Source: JADKAV01 sp963818505 (GTDB lineage Bacteria; Actinomycetota; Actinomycetes; S36-B12; UBA10799). Taken from it: DNA of 64,000 bases. A program made the translations under genes and the position numbers. The notes under the pieces are model-generated. The model saw only the letters and a program-made list of their open reading frames with translations, was not told the origin of the DNA and did not search any database. This document shows, one piece after another, positions 50,701 through 58,084 of the stretch. How positions within the stretch are numbered: position 1 is the stretch's first letter; each line of letters starts with the position of its first letter. The stretch covers positions 310,001 through 374,000 of the forward strand of contig CAWFSJ010000007.1 of the NCBI GenBank assembly GCA_963818505.1. Direction: 5' to 3'.

Positions 50701-51134
50701 TCCCGATGGACCCCTCGTGGGATGCCTCGCAGGTGGTGCTCGAGCTGTATGAGGAACTGTGTGAGAGCACCACGACGTTCCCGACGTTCTACTTGGACTT
50801 CCCCACGGAGGTCTCGCCTTTGACGCGGAAGATGCCCTCGGAGCCCCGCTTGGCTCAGAAGTGGGACCTTGTGGGCTGGGGTGCCGAGTTGGGCACGGCC
50901 TACACCGAACTCATCGACCCGCTCGACCAGCGCGACAGGCTGGTGGCGCAGAGTCTGCTGGCTGCGGCCGGCGACGTGGAGGCCATGGAGGTGGACGAGG
51001 ACTTCCTGCGTGCGCTGGAGTACGGTATGCCGCCGGCCGGCGGGCAGGGAATGGGCGTGGAGCGGGTCATCATGATGCTCACCGGCCAGAACATCCGCGA
51101 CACCATGCTGTTCCCCATCGTCCGTCCGGAGTAG
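47772..51134 (+). CDS. lysX: bifunctional lysylphosphatidylglycerol synthetase/lysyl-tRNA synthetase LysX
   Basis: An 1120-residue fusion. Six membrane helices (residues about 35-245) precede an MprF-like DUF2156 transferase domain (about 255-560; 'DVDLRVLLHEQGDRDSLAYF' is just before it; I read it as 'VDLRVLLHEQGDRDS'). A full class II lysyl-tRNA synthetase follows from about 630: OB-fold 'AGRVMLNRVTGKLVFAQVKD', motif 2 region 'EKIFEVNRNFRNEG', 'SLEVYDAYGSYETM' and motif 3 in 'QGMGVERVIMMLTG'. In M. tuberculosis LysX adds Lys to phosphatidylglycerol and protects against cationic peptides. Coupled to the upstream synthetase by ATGA. Confidence 0.93.
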   Translation: MTLDAAQTSAQDLNRRIETDIPRRRYVPGSGWTSHVPNLLRTLLLIVAVFSAVTAVFPPLARALSGVREVIEVVLVPAPPNLAWAALLAIFGSALGKRKRSAWWFMVILLGLGMLVSVALIASEPDLRTKEILTASTSLVLFVVLIVSRKEFFAVVPRRNVFVAIATLVVGFAIAIPIGWAMVEALPGSVSRGDSWGYSALNVFGGLGSAETTGIDGRATRPVPFLLGGLGTVVYVAFGFALFRTRGNQGRINGPDEVDLRVLLHEQGDRDSLAYFATRRDKSVIWSSSRKAAVTYRVVNGVSLASADPIGDPESWPPAIEAWLEEARHFGWAPAAMGASESGAEAYVRAGLEALSLGDEAIIEFSQYTLDGRHMRAVRQAVHRLERDGYTTRVRRHRDIPQDQMAAVIVDADRWRDTDNERGFSMALGRLGDPLDGDCVLTEIFDAEGVRKGLLSFSPWGSRGISLDLMRRDPQAENGSMETMVTATVQAGPVIGVDRLSLNFAVMRAIFEEGAKIGAGPVMRASRGLLMFASRWFQLESMYKSNEKYEPDWVPRYLLFERSGDLPRVGIAAGIAEGFVEKPGLPFTGTRRESLADGAALSPVALWEPVAAQLSQQEAEQSEVALRRLPEQEVVRRHKLEQIRARGVDPYSTDFDRTDMIGDIRARFPDLEADARTGQTVRIAGRVMLNRVTGKLVFAQVKDWSGQMQVMLSLAEVGQEALDRWKNEVDLGDHVGVVGQVITSKRGELSVMATDFVITSKCLVPLPDKHAGLTDPEARTRQRYVDLIVNDSSREMVALRSTAIRALRESLWRRDFLEVDTPMLQTVHGGANARPFITHINAYDMRLYLRIAPELFLKRLLVGGVEKIFEVNRNFRNEGADTSHNPEFSSLEVYDAYGSYETMRVLTRDLILEIATAVYGEPIARRPLEDGGYEEVDLSPEWPTMTVHGAVSAKLGEEVTVDTSVEVLRAHAARLGIPMDPSWDASQVVLELYEELCESTTTFPTFYLDFPTEVSPLTRKMPSEPRLAQKWDLVGWGAELGTAYTELIDPLDQRDRLVAQSLLAAAGDVEAMEVDEDFLRALEYGMPPAGGQGMGVERVIMMLTGQNIRDTMLFPIVRPE

Positions 51135-51222
51135 ATGTAGCGGTACGCGAGCCGGATGTGTACCCAACGTTCACACCATCGCAACAAGACCGCGCGAGGC
51201 TTGTGGGCAGGAGGTGGCCGCC

Positions 51223-51354
51223 ATGTCTGTTCGCCTGAACGCTTTCGCCAACCTTGCCAATCTGCTGGGCTCCATGACCGTGTCGATGGGTCAGATCCTG
51301 ATCCAAACCCCCTCGCGGCCTGACCGCAGCACCTACTACGAGGATCACTTCTGA
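51223..51354 (+). CDS. 43-residue hypothetical protein downstream of lysX
   Basis: A short ORF with a strong Shine-Dalgarno (AGGAGG) 7 bases before the ATG. The product starts 'MSVRLNAFANLANLLGSM', has one amphipathic/weakly hydrophobic stretch and ends 'PDRSTYYEDHF'. There is no Cys, no clear membrane helix and no recognised domain. The ribosome-binding site and typical codon use support translation. It lies 88 bases after lysX and 22 bases before the lipoprotein gene. Confidence 0.6.
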   Translation: MSVRLNAFANLANLLGSMTVSMGQILIQTPSRPDRSTYYEDHF

Positions 51355-51376
51355 GCGCTGGGCTACCGTGGTTGCC

Positions 51377-51892
51377 ATGAAGGCTCTGATCGGTTTACTG
51401 CTGTGCGCCGGGTTTCTGGCGGGTTGTTCACAGACCGAATCGGCGCCGGAGCCGGTGGACACCGGGACGGTTTCCGAAGCGCCGGCGTCCGAGAGCCCGA
51501 CCCCTGAGCCCAGCACGCCAGTCGCGGCGACCAGTCCGACGGTGAAACCCTCAAAGAGCCCTGAGCAGCCGAAGGCCGCGGACACGACGTTCTGCGCCTA
51601 CCTGAAGAAGACCTCCGGTGCCGCGCAGCAGGTGGAGGATCCGACCCAGTTCGTGGCACTGGTCGAAGGAGCCCGAGCGGTGGCTCCGGGTGCGATCGAG
51701 GAGGATCTGGCGCTCTACGCCGAATCCGTGCGCAAATTGGCCCTCACGGTCACGGGCAGCCCTGCTCAGGCGGCGCGCGCGGATGCGTGGCTGGCCGACA
51801 ACGAGGACGTGATTTCGGCTGCGGAAGCCAACGTCAACAACTACAGCTTGTCGGTGTGCGGACAGCCGTTCATCACCGGCGAAGGCCAATGA
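51377..51892 (+). CDS. secreted lipoprotein of unknown function
   Basis: A 171-residue protein with a lipoprotein signal ('MKALIGLLLCAGFLAGC', lipobox LAGC), a Ser/Thr/Pro/Glu-rich linker of about 55 residues and a small helical domain with two Cys ('TTFCAYLKKTSG' and 'YSLSVCGQPF'), probably disulfide-bonded outside the membrane. Similar in style to the C-terminal domain of the DUF2510 protein at 44386-45789, which also has two Cys flanking helices. ATG 51377 is preferred over GTG 51368. Confidence 0.72.
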   Translation: MKALIGLLLCAGFLAGCSQTESAPEPVDTGTVSEAPASESPTPEPSTPVAATSPTVKPSKSPEQPKAADTTFCAYLKKTSGAAQQVEDPTQFVALVEGARAVAPGAIEEDLALYAESVRKLALTVTGSPAQAARADAWLADNEDVISAAEANVNNYSLSVCGQPFITGEGQ

Positions 51893-51912
51893 CGACACGT
51901 TTGACATAGGGC

Positions 51913-51949
51913 TTGCAATACCGGAAGTGCAATACGCTAATATGACTTC
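51913..51949 (+). promoter_or_regulatory. candidate promoter with direct repeats in front of dabBA
   Basis: TTGCAA (51913-51918), a 19-base spacer and TAATAT (51938-51943) lie with 6 bases left before the ATG at 51950, which predicts a leaderless mRNA. Two exact copies of TGCAATAC (51914-51921 and 51928-51935, 14 bases apart) overlap the -35 and the spacer. This AT-rich patch stands out from its surroundings and looks like an operator for an unknown regulator. A TTGACA also occurs at 51901-51906. Confidence 0.5.
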
Positions 51950-54900
51950 ATGCCAAACATCAGTCATGTTGCGAAGGGCACCCTCGCGGGCCTGATCGCC
52001 TTTCTGTTTGCCTCATGGGCTTTCTACGGAGAACCTGTCGGGCCGTTCTGGTTCACTGCGGAATCGATTCTGCTGGGGGCTTTCATCTTGACCATGGGTT
52101 GGCTGGTAGCCACCTATTCGTCTCGTAACCTGCGCGGCCAGGCACGTCAAGGCAGATACGCCGGGTATCTGGGCCTCGCGATCGTCGCGCTGTGGCTAGC
52201 AGTGGTCGCCAATCCGGTGCTGCTAACGGCGGTCGGCTGGACCGTCAGCGGACTGGCGGTGGCCGCCCTGGTCGCCCACGCCGGCACCCCGACAGCGATC
52301 AGCGCCGGGCGCCGGGTGGCAGGTCGGCTGCTGGTCGGGGACGCTGCGCTGTGGGCTGCCATTGTGGTCCTCGTCCTCGGTGGCACCTCCTCGCGCTCGG
52401 ACATCGGTGAGGTGTCGTGGGTGGTTCCCGCGCTCATGGCCGTAGCCGGAATTGTGCGCTCGGCGCTGGTTCCCGCATGGCGGTGGCTGCCGCTGACCGC
52501 TGAGGCTCCTTCGCCGGTCTCGGCTCTGCTGCACGCCGGGGTGGTCAACGGACTCGGTCTGCTGGCAGTCCTCTACTGGGGCGTGTTCTCCTCTTCGCCG
52601 ATGGTGCTGCTCGCGCTGGTCGTGGTGGGTGGGGTCACGGCCGTCCTCGGCACCGCTGCGATGAGAGTGCGTCCCGATGTGAAGGGCAAGCTTGCCAGCT
52701 CGACGTCGGCGCAGATGGGCTACATGACCGTCCAGGTCGGCCTCGGCCTGCCGGCGTTCGCCATGCTGCACCTCATCGGTCACGGCTTCTACAAGGGCTG
52801 GCTGTTCCTGCGGGCCGGCGGCGCTCCGCAGCGGCCCCGGGTCCCCGACCTCTCCGGTGTCAAGGCCCCCATGGCGATCATGCTGGCAGGCATCAGCGCG
52901 GTGGTCATCGGCCTAGGTGTCAACACGTGGGTCTCCCGACCAGTAGTGGACCTGGTGCCCCTGGCAATCGCCGGTGTCACCGCCACATTCGCCCTGTGCG
53001 CCCTGGTCTGGCCGGATGTCCGGACCGCAGTGCACTCGACCGCCCGTGGTCGCGCGTGGTCCATGGTCGCGACCGTGGCCGGACTGCTTGCATACGTCGT
53101 CGCGCTCGGTGTCTGGGTGCGCATCTTCGAGATGCCAGGTGTCTGGTCCGGGGTCGGTGCATTGACGCTGACAGCGGCGGTCCTCGCCTTCGGGTCGGTG
53201 GGAATGTACGCCGTCTCGAGGAACTGGTTGAGCCGCTTCGTGAGTCCGCTGGTCGTGGACACCGCGACCCGGATCAAGGGCCAAGTGCCCGCCATCTCCC
53301 TGACAGACGCGCCTGCCGTCGACGTGGCCGTGGATGCCGCATCCTCCATGGTCGGCCCGATGTGGCCGATCAACTCCGCGGTTGCGGTCAACCCGCTGTC
53401 AGGGCTGCAGGCCATGGCGTTCTCCGATGCAGCTGAGGTGGCCGCCCGGACCTGGGGGGCGCGTGCGCACATGGACGAGTCCCAGTACCTGCAGGCGATG
53501 ACCGGGGGGCGTTTCACGCGCGCCGACCTCATCGCTGCGGCCGACGGGTTCTCACTTCCCAACGAGACCGTGGCCGACTTCCTAGCAGGTCGCGCGCAGT
53601 GGGAACTGAGCCAGCAGTCGCAGTCGCACGCCCAGGAGTTGTTGGCCGGGCTCAGCGATGAGCAGATCGCACAGTTGCTGCACCGCCCCGCCGCCGGTCC
53701 GCGAACCCTTGGCGAACAGGCGGGCATCGGCGACAAGGTCTCGGGCCTGGCCAATGCCTGGACGGCGCTTGCCAACAGCGGCCAGCCCTTCGCGGGCGGG
53801 CTCTGGAAAGCGTTCCAGACGGATGTGCAGGATCTGGGCCTGCGGGGACTCAGCTCGACTGTGCGCTCGCTTCCCGAGCAGCCCGCAGCGGCGGTCGCGG
53901 TATTGCTGCACAACGTGATCCCGACCTCCGAGCAGGTCGGCTACCTCTCGCGGCTGGTCGCGAAGGACCCGGGCTGGGTGGCCAGTCTCAAGCAGCGCGA
54001 CCCGGGCTTGATCGTCGACCTGCTGGCGATCCGCGTCAGCTTCGACGTGCTCGCGAGTGCGGCCGCAGACGGTCGAGTGTTCTCGGCAGCCGAGCAGACC
54101 GATCGCGAGTGGGCCGTGGCCGAGATCGCAGCTGTGAACGATCTGCTGGGTGTGAATGACGCCCGCGATGGGCTCGCGATCGCCAACGAGTTGCAGACCA
54201 CTGCACGGGTCGTGGTCTGGCAGCGGGCTTGGGAGCAGCGCTACCGCAATCACCTGATGGATCAGGTGAGCACGCGGTCGGCCCACCTGGCCGAGCGCGA
54301 CCAAACCCCCACCGCGCACGTCATCATGTGCATCGATGTGCGCTCGGAGCGGTTCCGCCGCCACCTCGAGGCGCGCGGCGACTACGACACGCACGGCTTC
54401 GCCGGGTTCTTCGGGGTTGCGCTGCGTCATGAGACGGCTAGCGGGTCATCCAGCGACCAGTGCCCCGTCCTGCTCAAGCCGGCGTTCACGATCACGGAGA
54501 ACGACTCGGTGAGCCACTCCTACGGGACCCCGACGGCCATCAGGGGTGGCTTGGTGTCCTCGACGGCGCGCCCGGCCAGTGCCTTCGCAGTCGCGGAGGG
54601 CCTGGGGGCACTGGCCGGTCTGGACGCACTCGCGCAGACCGCTGCGCCGGGGATGTGGGGACGCTGGCGGGACCGCCTGCAACCGGCGCACCGCGGTGAG
54701 CTGCACCTGGGCCACCTTGATGTGGCCGGAAGTGACGAGATCGGTATGGGAATGACCGTCGAGCAACGAACGTCGGCGGCAGCCGGGATGCTTCGTGCAC
54801 TGGGCCTGGTCGAGAACCTGGCGCCGGTCATCCTGGTGACGGGCCACGCGGCGAAGGTGGAGAACAACGCCTTCGCGGCTGCGTACGACTGCGGAGCTTG

Positions 54901-55813
54901 CGGCGGGAACGGTGGTTACGTCAACGCCCGGGTGATGGCTGCGGTCGTCAACGACCCACGGGTGCGCAGGCGGCTTGCCGAAGAGCACGGGATCACGATC
55001 CCCGACACAACCGTGGCCGTGCCGGCGTGGCACAACACCACGACCGACGAGGTGCTCATCGAGGAGCAGGACGTGCCCGACAGTCACCGCGAGAAGGTCG
55101 GGGCTCTGCGCGCCGACCTGGTTGGTGCCGGGGTATCCGCGCGTGCCGAAAGGATGGCCGAGTTGCCGGGAGTGTCGGGTGTGGATGCCCGTGCCGCCGC
55201 GCGGCGTTCCGCGGACTGGGCCGAGCCGCAACCCGAGTGGGGTCTGGCCGGCAACGCGGCGTTCGTCATCGGCCCGCGCGCCATGACCAAGGGCCTCAAC
55301 CTCTCGGGACGGGTGTTCCTGCACTCCTACGAGCCCGGCCTGGACGTCGACGGCTCCACGCTCGAGTTGCTCTTGACGGCGCCCATGGTGGTGACGCAGT
55401 GGATCAACAACCAGTACTACTTCGCCACGGTCGACCCGCAGCACTTCGGGGCGGGGGACAAGACCACGCACAACGTCGTGGGTGACTACGCAGTGTTCAG
55501 CGGTGCGGGCGGCGACCTGCGGGTCGGGCTTCCCTGGCAGGGGGTCTTCCGCGAGCAGCCGCTGGACCAGGACAACTGGATGCACGAACCGCTGCGCCTG
55601 CAGGTCGTCGTGTATGCGGATCCGGCGGACATCCTGAGGGTCCTCGACCAGCACCCGGACGTGGGCGCGCTGGTCGCGAACGAGTGGATCGCGCTGGCAG
55701 CCATCGAGCCCGGTACCGGTGAGGCCTTTGCCTTGGACACCGATCTGCAATGGCGGCCTTGGCTGGCACACAGCAACGACCAGGCCGTATTCGTCATGAG
55801 TAAGCAGGGATGA
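51950..55813 (+). CDS. fused DabB-DabA dissolved inorganic carbon (CO2/bicarbonate) accumulation protein
   Basis: One 1287-codon gene encodes both halves of the two-component DAB/MpsAB system. Residues about 1-420 are a DabB-type, NuoL-like proton-channel membrane domain with 'TAEAPSPVSALLHAGVVNG' near 183, 'ASSTSAQMGYMTVQ' near 256 and 'HLIGHGFYKGWLFL' near 274. Residues about 425-1287 are DabA (DUF2309): 'WPINSAVAVNPLSGLQAM' near 472, and the beta-carbonic-anhydrase-like zinc ligands C794 and D796 ('CIDVRSERFRRHLEARGDYD'), H966 and C981 ('DCGACGGNGGY'). The His-to-Cys spacing of 15 equals that of Halothiobacillus DabA. Expected role: unidirectional, cation-gradient-driven hydration of CO2. 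No frameshift or stop separates the halves. Stop overlaps fabI (ATGA). Confidence 0.9.
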   Translation: MPNISHVAKGTLAGLIAFLFASWAFYGEPVGPFWFTAESILLGAFILTMGWLVATYSSRNLRGQARQGRYAGYLGLAIVALWLAVVANPVLLTAVGWTVSGLAVAALVAHAGTPTAISAGRRVAGRLLVGDAALWAAIVVLVLGGTSSRSDIGEVSWVVPALMAVAGIVRSALVPAWRWLPLTAEAPSPVSALLHAGVVNGLGLLAVLYWGVFSSSPMVLLALVVVGGVTAVLGTAAMRVRPDVKGKLASSTSAQMGYMTVQVGLGLPAFAMLHLIGHGFYKGWLFLRAGGAPQRPRVPDLSGVKAPMAIMLAGISAVVIGLGVNTWVSRPVVDLVPLAIAGVTATFALCALVWPDVRTAVHSTARGRAWSMVATVAGLLAYVVALGVWVRIFEMPGVWSGVGALTLTAAVLAFGSVGMYAVSRNWLSRFVSPLVVDTATRIKGQVPAISLTDAPAVDVAVDAASSMVGPMWPINSAVAVNPLSGLQAMAFSDAAEVAARTWGARAHMDESQYLQAMTGGRFTRADLIAAADGFSLPNETVADFLAGRAQWELSQQSQSHAQELLAGLSDEQIAQLLHRPAAGPRTLGEQAGIGDKVSGLANAWTALANSGQPFAGGLWKAFQTDVQDLGLRGLSSTVRSLPEQPAAAVAVLLHNVIPTSEQVGYLSRLVAKDPGWVASLKQRDPGLIVDLLAIRVSFDVLASAAADGRVFSAAEQTDREWAVAEIAAVNDLLGVNDARDGLAIANELQTTARVVVWQRAWEQRYRNHLMDQVSTRSAHLAERDQTPTAHVIMCIDVRSERFRRHLEARGDYDTHGFAGFFGVALRHETASGSSSDQCPVLLKPAFTITENDSVSHSYGTPTAIRGGLVSSTARPASAFAVAEGLGALAGLDALAQTAAPGMWGRWRDRLQPAHRGELHLGHLDVAGSDEIGMGMTVEQRTSAAAGMLRALGLVENLAPVILVTGHAAKVENNAFAAAYDCGACGGNGGYVNARVMAAVVNDPRVRRRLAEEHGITIPDTTVAVPAWHNTTTDEVLIEEQDVPDSHREKVGALRADLVGAGVSARAERMAELPGVSGVDARAAARRSADWAEPQPEWGLAGNAAFVIGPRAMTKGLNLSGRVFLHSYEPGLDVDGSTLELLLTAPMVVTQWINNQYYFATVDPQHFGAGDKTTHNVVGDYAVFSGAGGDLRVGLPWQGVFREQPLDQDNWMHEPLRLQVVVYADPADILRVLDQHPDVGALVANEWIALAAIEPGTGEAFALDTDLQWRPWLAHSNDQAVFVMSKQG

Positions 55814-56607
55814 ACATGTTGACGCAGAAACGACTCCTGATCACCGGCGTGGTCACCACCGACTCGATCGCCTGGGCGGTGGCCGAACGCGCCCAACTGC
55901 ACAACGCGGAGGTGATCCTGACCACCTTCGACCGGGTGCGCGACCTCACCGAGGCCGCATCGTGTGCCCTACCTCGGATGCCGGAGATCCTGACGCTGGA
56001 CGCCACCCGACCGGGCGACTACCAGGGCCTGGTCGACCAGTTGGATGGGCGCGAGGTCGACGGCGCTCTGCACGCGATTGCCTTCGCGCCCAGGGAGGCC
56101 CTGGCGGGGGACTTCTTGTCGGCCAGCGATGAGGCCATCGAGTTGGCCTTCCGCACGTCCACCACCTCGTTCGCCCGGTTGGCCGACGTGGTCTCGCGGT
56201 GTGCTCCGGCGCAGGGTGCCTCGGTGGTCGGCCTCGACTTCGATGCCGACGGACGGGCATGGCCTGTGTACAACTGGATGGGCGTGTGCAAAGTCGCCCT
56301 GCAAGCGACCATGCGCTACGTCGCGAGGGACCTCGGCCCGCGGGGGATCAGGGCCAACCTGGTGGCCGCGGGGCCTCTGCACACCCGCGCTGCCAGCGGT
56401 ATCCCCGACTTCCAGAGCCTGTTGGATGCCTACGAAGCCGCGCCACTGGGCTGGGACGCCAGCGACGCCACCCCGGTGGCCGATGCTGTGTGCTTCTTGT
56501 TGTCCGACATGGGCAGGGCGATCAGCGGCGAGATCCTGCACGTGGACGGGGGCTATCACGCACTTGCGGCCCCGGGGATCGGACAGCGCTCGAAGGTGGC
56601 GCTGTAA
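55810..56607 (+). CDS. fabI: NADH-dependent enoyl-ACP reductase FabI/InhA
   Basis: A 265-residue short-chain dehydrogenase catalysing the last step of each fatty acid elongation cycle. 'LLITGVVTTDSIAWAVAERA' is the FabI nucleotide-binding start (no GxxxGxG), and catalytic Tyr154 and Lys161 lie in 'YNWMGVCKVALQAT', closely matching InhA; 'IRANLVAAGPLHTRAASGI' and 'DGGYHAL' follow. An InhA/FabI is the isoniazid/triclosan target class. Its ATG overlaps the stop of the DabBA gene, so the two are co-translated; no fabG (mabA) is adjacent, unlike mycobacteria. Confidence 0.93.
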   Translation: MNMLTQKRLLITGVVTTDSIAWAVAERAQLHNAEVILTTFDRVRDLTEAASCALPRMPEILTLDATRPGDYQGLVDQLDGREVDGALHAIAFAPREALAGDFLSASDEAIELAFRTSTTSFARLADVVSRCAPAQGASVVGLDFDADGRAWPVYNWMGVCKVALQATMRYVARDLGPRGIRANLVAAGPLHTRAASGIPDFQSLLDAYEAAPLGWDASDATPVADAVCFLLSDMGRAISGEILHVDGGYHALAAPGIGQRSKVAL

Positions 56608-56626
56608 GTCGTCCCGCTAGGGGAAG

Positions 56627-56839
56627 TCAGGCGGATCGTCGGGCTGGCTGCGCGTGCCAAAGGTCGTGCAGCTGCTCGCCGATCCAGTCGTTGCCGGCGG
56701 CTTCGGAGTCGGCGATCAGCAGGGCTGACTCCACACGGGCGCGCTCGACGTCTCCGCTGCGAAGAAGGCGATACACATCCCAAAGTCGGCCGTCCAACTC
56801 TGCGGCCTGGTCATGTGAGGCTGTACCTGTGGTGCTCAT
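56627..56839 (-). CDS. 70-residue acidic helical protein downstream of ackA
   Basis: A short protein starting 'MSTTGTASHDQAAELDG' and ending 'EQLHDLWHAQPARRSA'. It appears to be all-helical with two helices (about residues 10-40 and 42-66, the second one Glu/Asp-rich). No domain recognised. It is currently in the same frame as the frameshifted ackA and would be translated as its tail; with ackA restored, it is a separate gene starting at ATG 56839, 56 bases after the ackA stop. Convergent with fabI. Confidence 0.55.
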   Translation of the reverse strand: MSTTGTASHDQAAELDGRLWDVYRLLRSGDVERARVESALLIADSEAAGNDWIGEQLHDLWHAQPARRSA

Positions 56840-56895
56840 GCCTGCAGCATGAAGCCAGGGTGTGACAAAACGGCGCAGGCACGCCGCGAGCGGCG

Positions 56896-58084
56896 TCAGT
56901 TGATGGCCGAAATGGTCGCCGTGGCGATCTCGAGTTCCTCGTCGGTGGGTATCACCAGCACACGCACGGTGCTGTCGGGCGCTGATATGTCGATCGGGCG
57001 CCTCCGGGCCACGGGCGGCCTCGTTCATCGCCGGGTCAACCTCGATGCCCAGCGCCTGCAGACCTTCGCAGACCGCTGCCCGCACCGCCGGATCGTTCTC
57101 TCCGACCCCGGCTGTGAAGACGATGGCATGGGCGCCACCGAGTTCGACCAGGTAGGCCCCGAGGTAGTGCCGGATGCCATGGACGTAGACCTCCAGGGCT
57201 GAGGCAGCGAGGTTGTCACCTTGTTCGGCGCGGCGCTGCACCCTACGTAGGTCGTTGTCCGCGCACAGCCCCTTGAGTCCTGAAGCCCGGTTCAACAAGG
57301 TGTCCAGTTCGTCGACCGACATGCCCGTGCGCAGCAGATGCAGAAGGACCCCGGGATCGACATCGCCGCTGCGGGTCCCCATCACGAGGCCGGCCAACGG
57401 GGTCAGCCCCATGGATGTGTCCACGCTCGCGCCACCGCGAACCGCACATGCCGAAGCGCCGTTGCCCAGGTGCAGGGTGATTATGCGGGCGAGGCGAGGG
57501 TCGAGTCCGAGGTGCGCGGCCGCACGCCTGCTCACGTACTCGTGTGAGATGCCGTGGAACCCGTAGCGTCGCACGTGATGCTCGTCGGCCGTCTGCCGGT
57601 CGAGCGCGTAGCGGTAGGACGCCTCTGGCATGCTCTGGTGGAACGCGGTGTCGAACACGGCGACGTGGGGGATGTCCGGGTAGGCCTGCATGGCCACTTC
57701 GATGCCCAGCAGGTTCGCGGGGTTGTGCAAAGGCGCCAACGGTACGCAGGCCCGGATGGCCTCGAGCACATCCACGTCGATCGGCGCGGGTTGGGCGAAC
57801 CGGTCGCCCCCGTGCACCACCCGGTGTCCCACAGCCACCAGACCGCCTTCAGGGATCTCGGTGGTGGCCTCGAAAGCCTGGCTCATCGCGGCGAAACCCT
57901 CGCGATGGTCGACCAGTGGGCCGTCCACGATGTGCGTGACTCCGTCTGCCTTGTGGGTCACGCGCGAGTCCGTCTCGCCGATCCCCTCGACCAGCCCGCT
58001 GGCCAAGGAGGACGGCCCAGTCATGTCGAAAAGCTCGTACTTGATGCTCGACGACCCGGAATTGAGGACGAGGACCAGCGACAC
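56896..58084 (-). CDS. ackA: acetate kinase, frameshifted near the 3' end
   Basis: It converts acetyl phosphate and ADP to acetate and ATP. ASKHA signatures are complete: 'VLNSGSSSIKYELFD', 'VGHRVVHGGDRFAQPAP', 'VFDTAFHQSMPEASYRYAL', 'RYGFHGISHEYVSRRAA', 'HLGNGASACAVRGGASVDTS' and 'VFTAGVGENDPAVRAAV'. After 'VDPAMNEAARGPEA' the frame is lost. A one-base deletion between about 56990 and 57025 (a C-rich stretch) would restore 'ISAPDSTVRVLVIPTDEELE' and end the gene at the TGA 56898-56896, normal AckA length. As written the frame instead reads on to 56627. GTG 58084 follows the pta stop with no gap. Confidence 0.85.

Noticed and set aside
51135..51222. Possible tRNA or structured RNA after lysX
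   Set aside because: No cloverleaf or long stem could be drawn; the region is best read as the leader of the 43-residue ORF.
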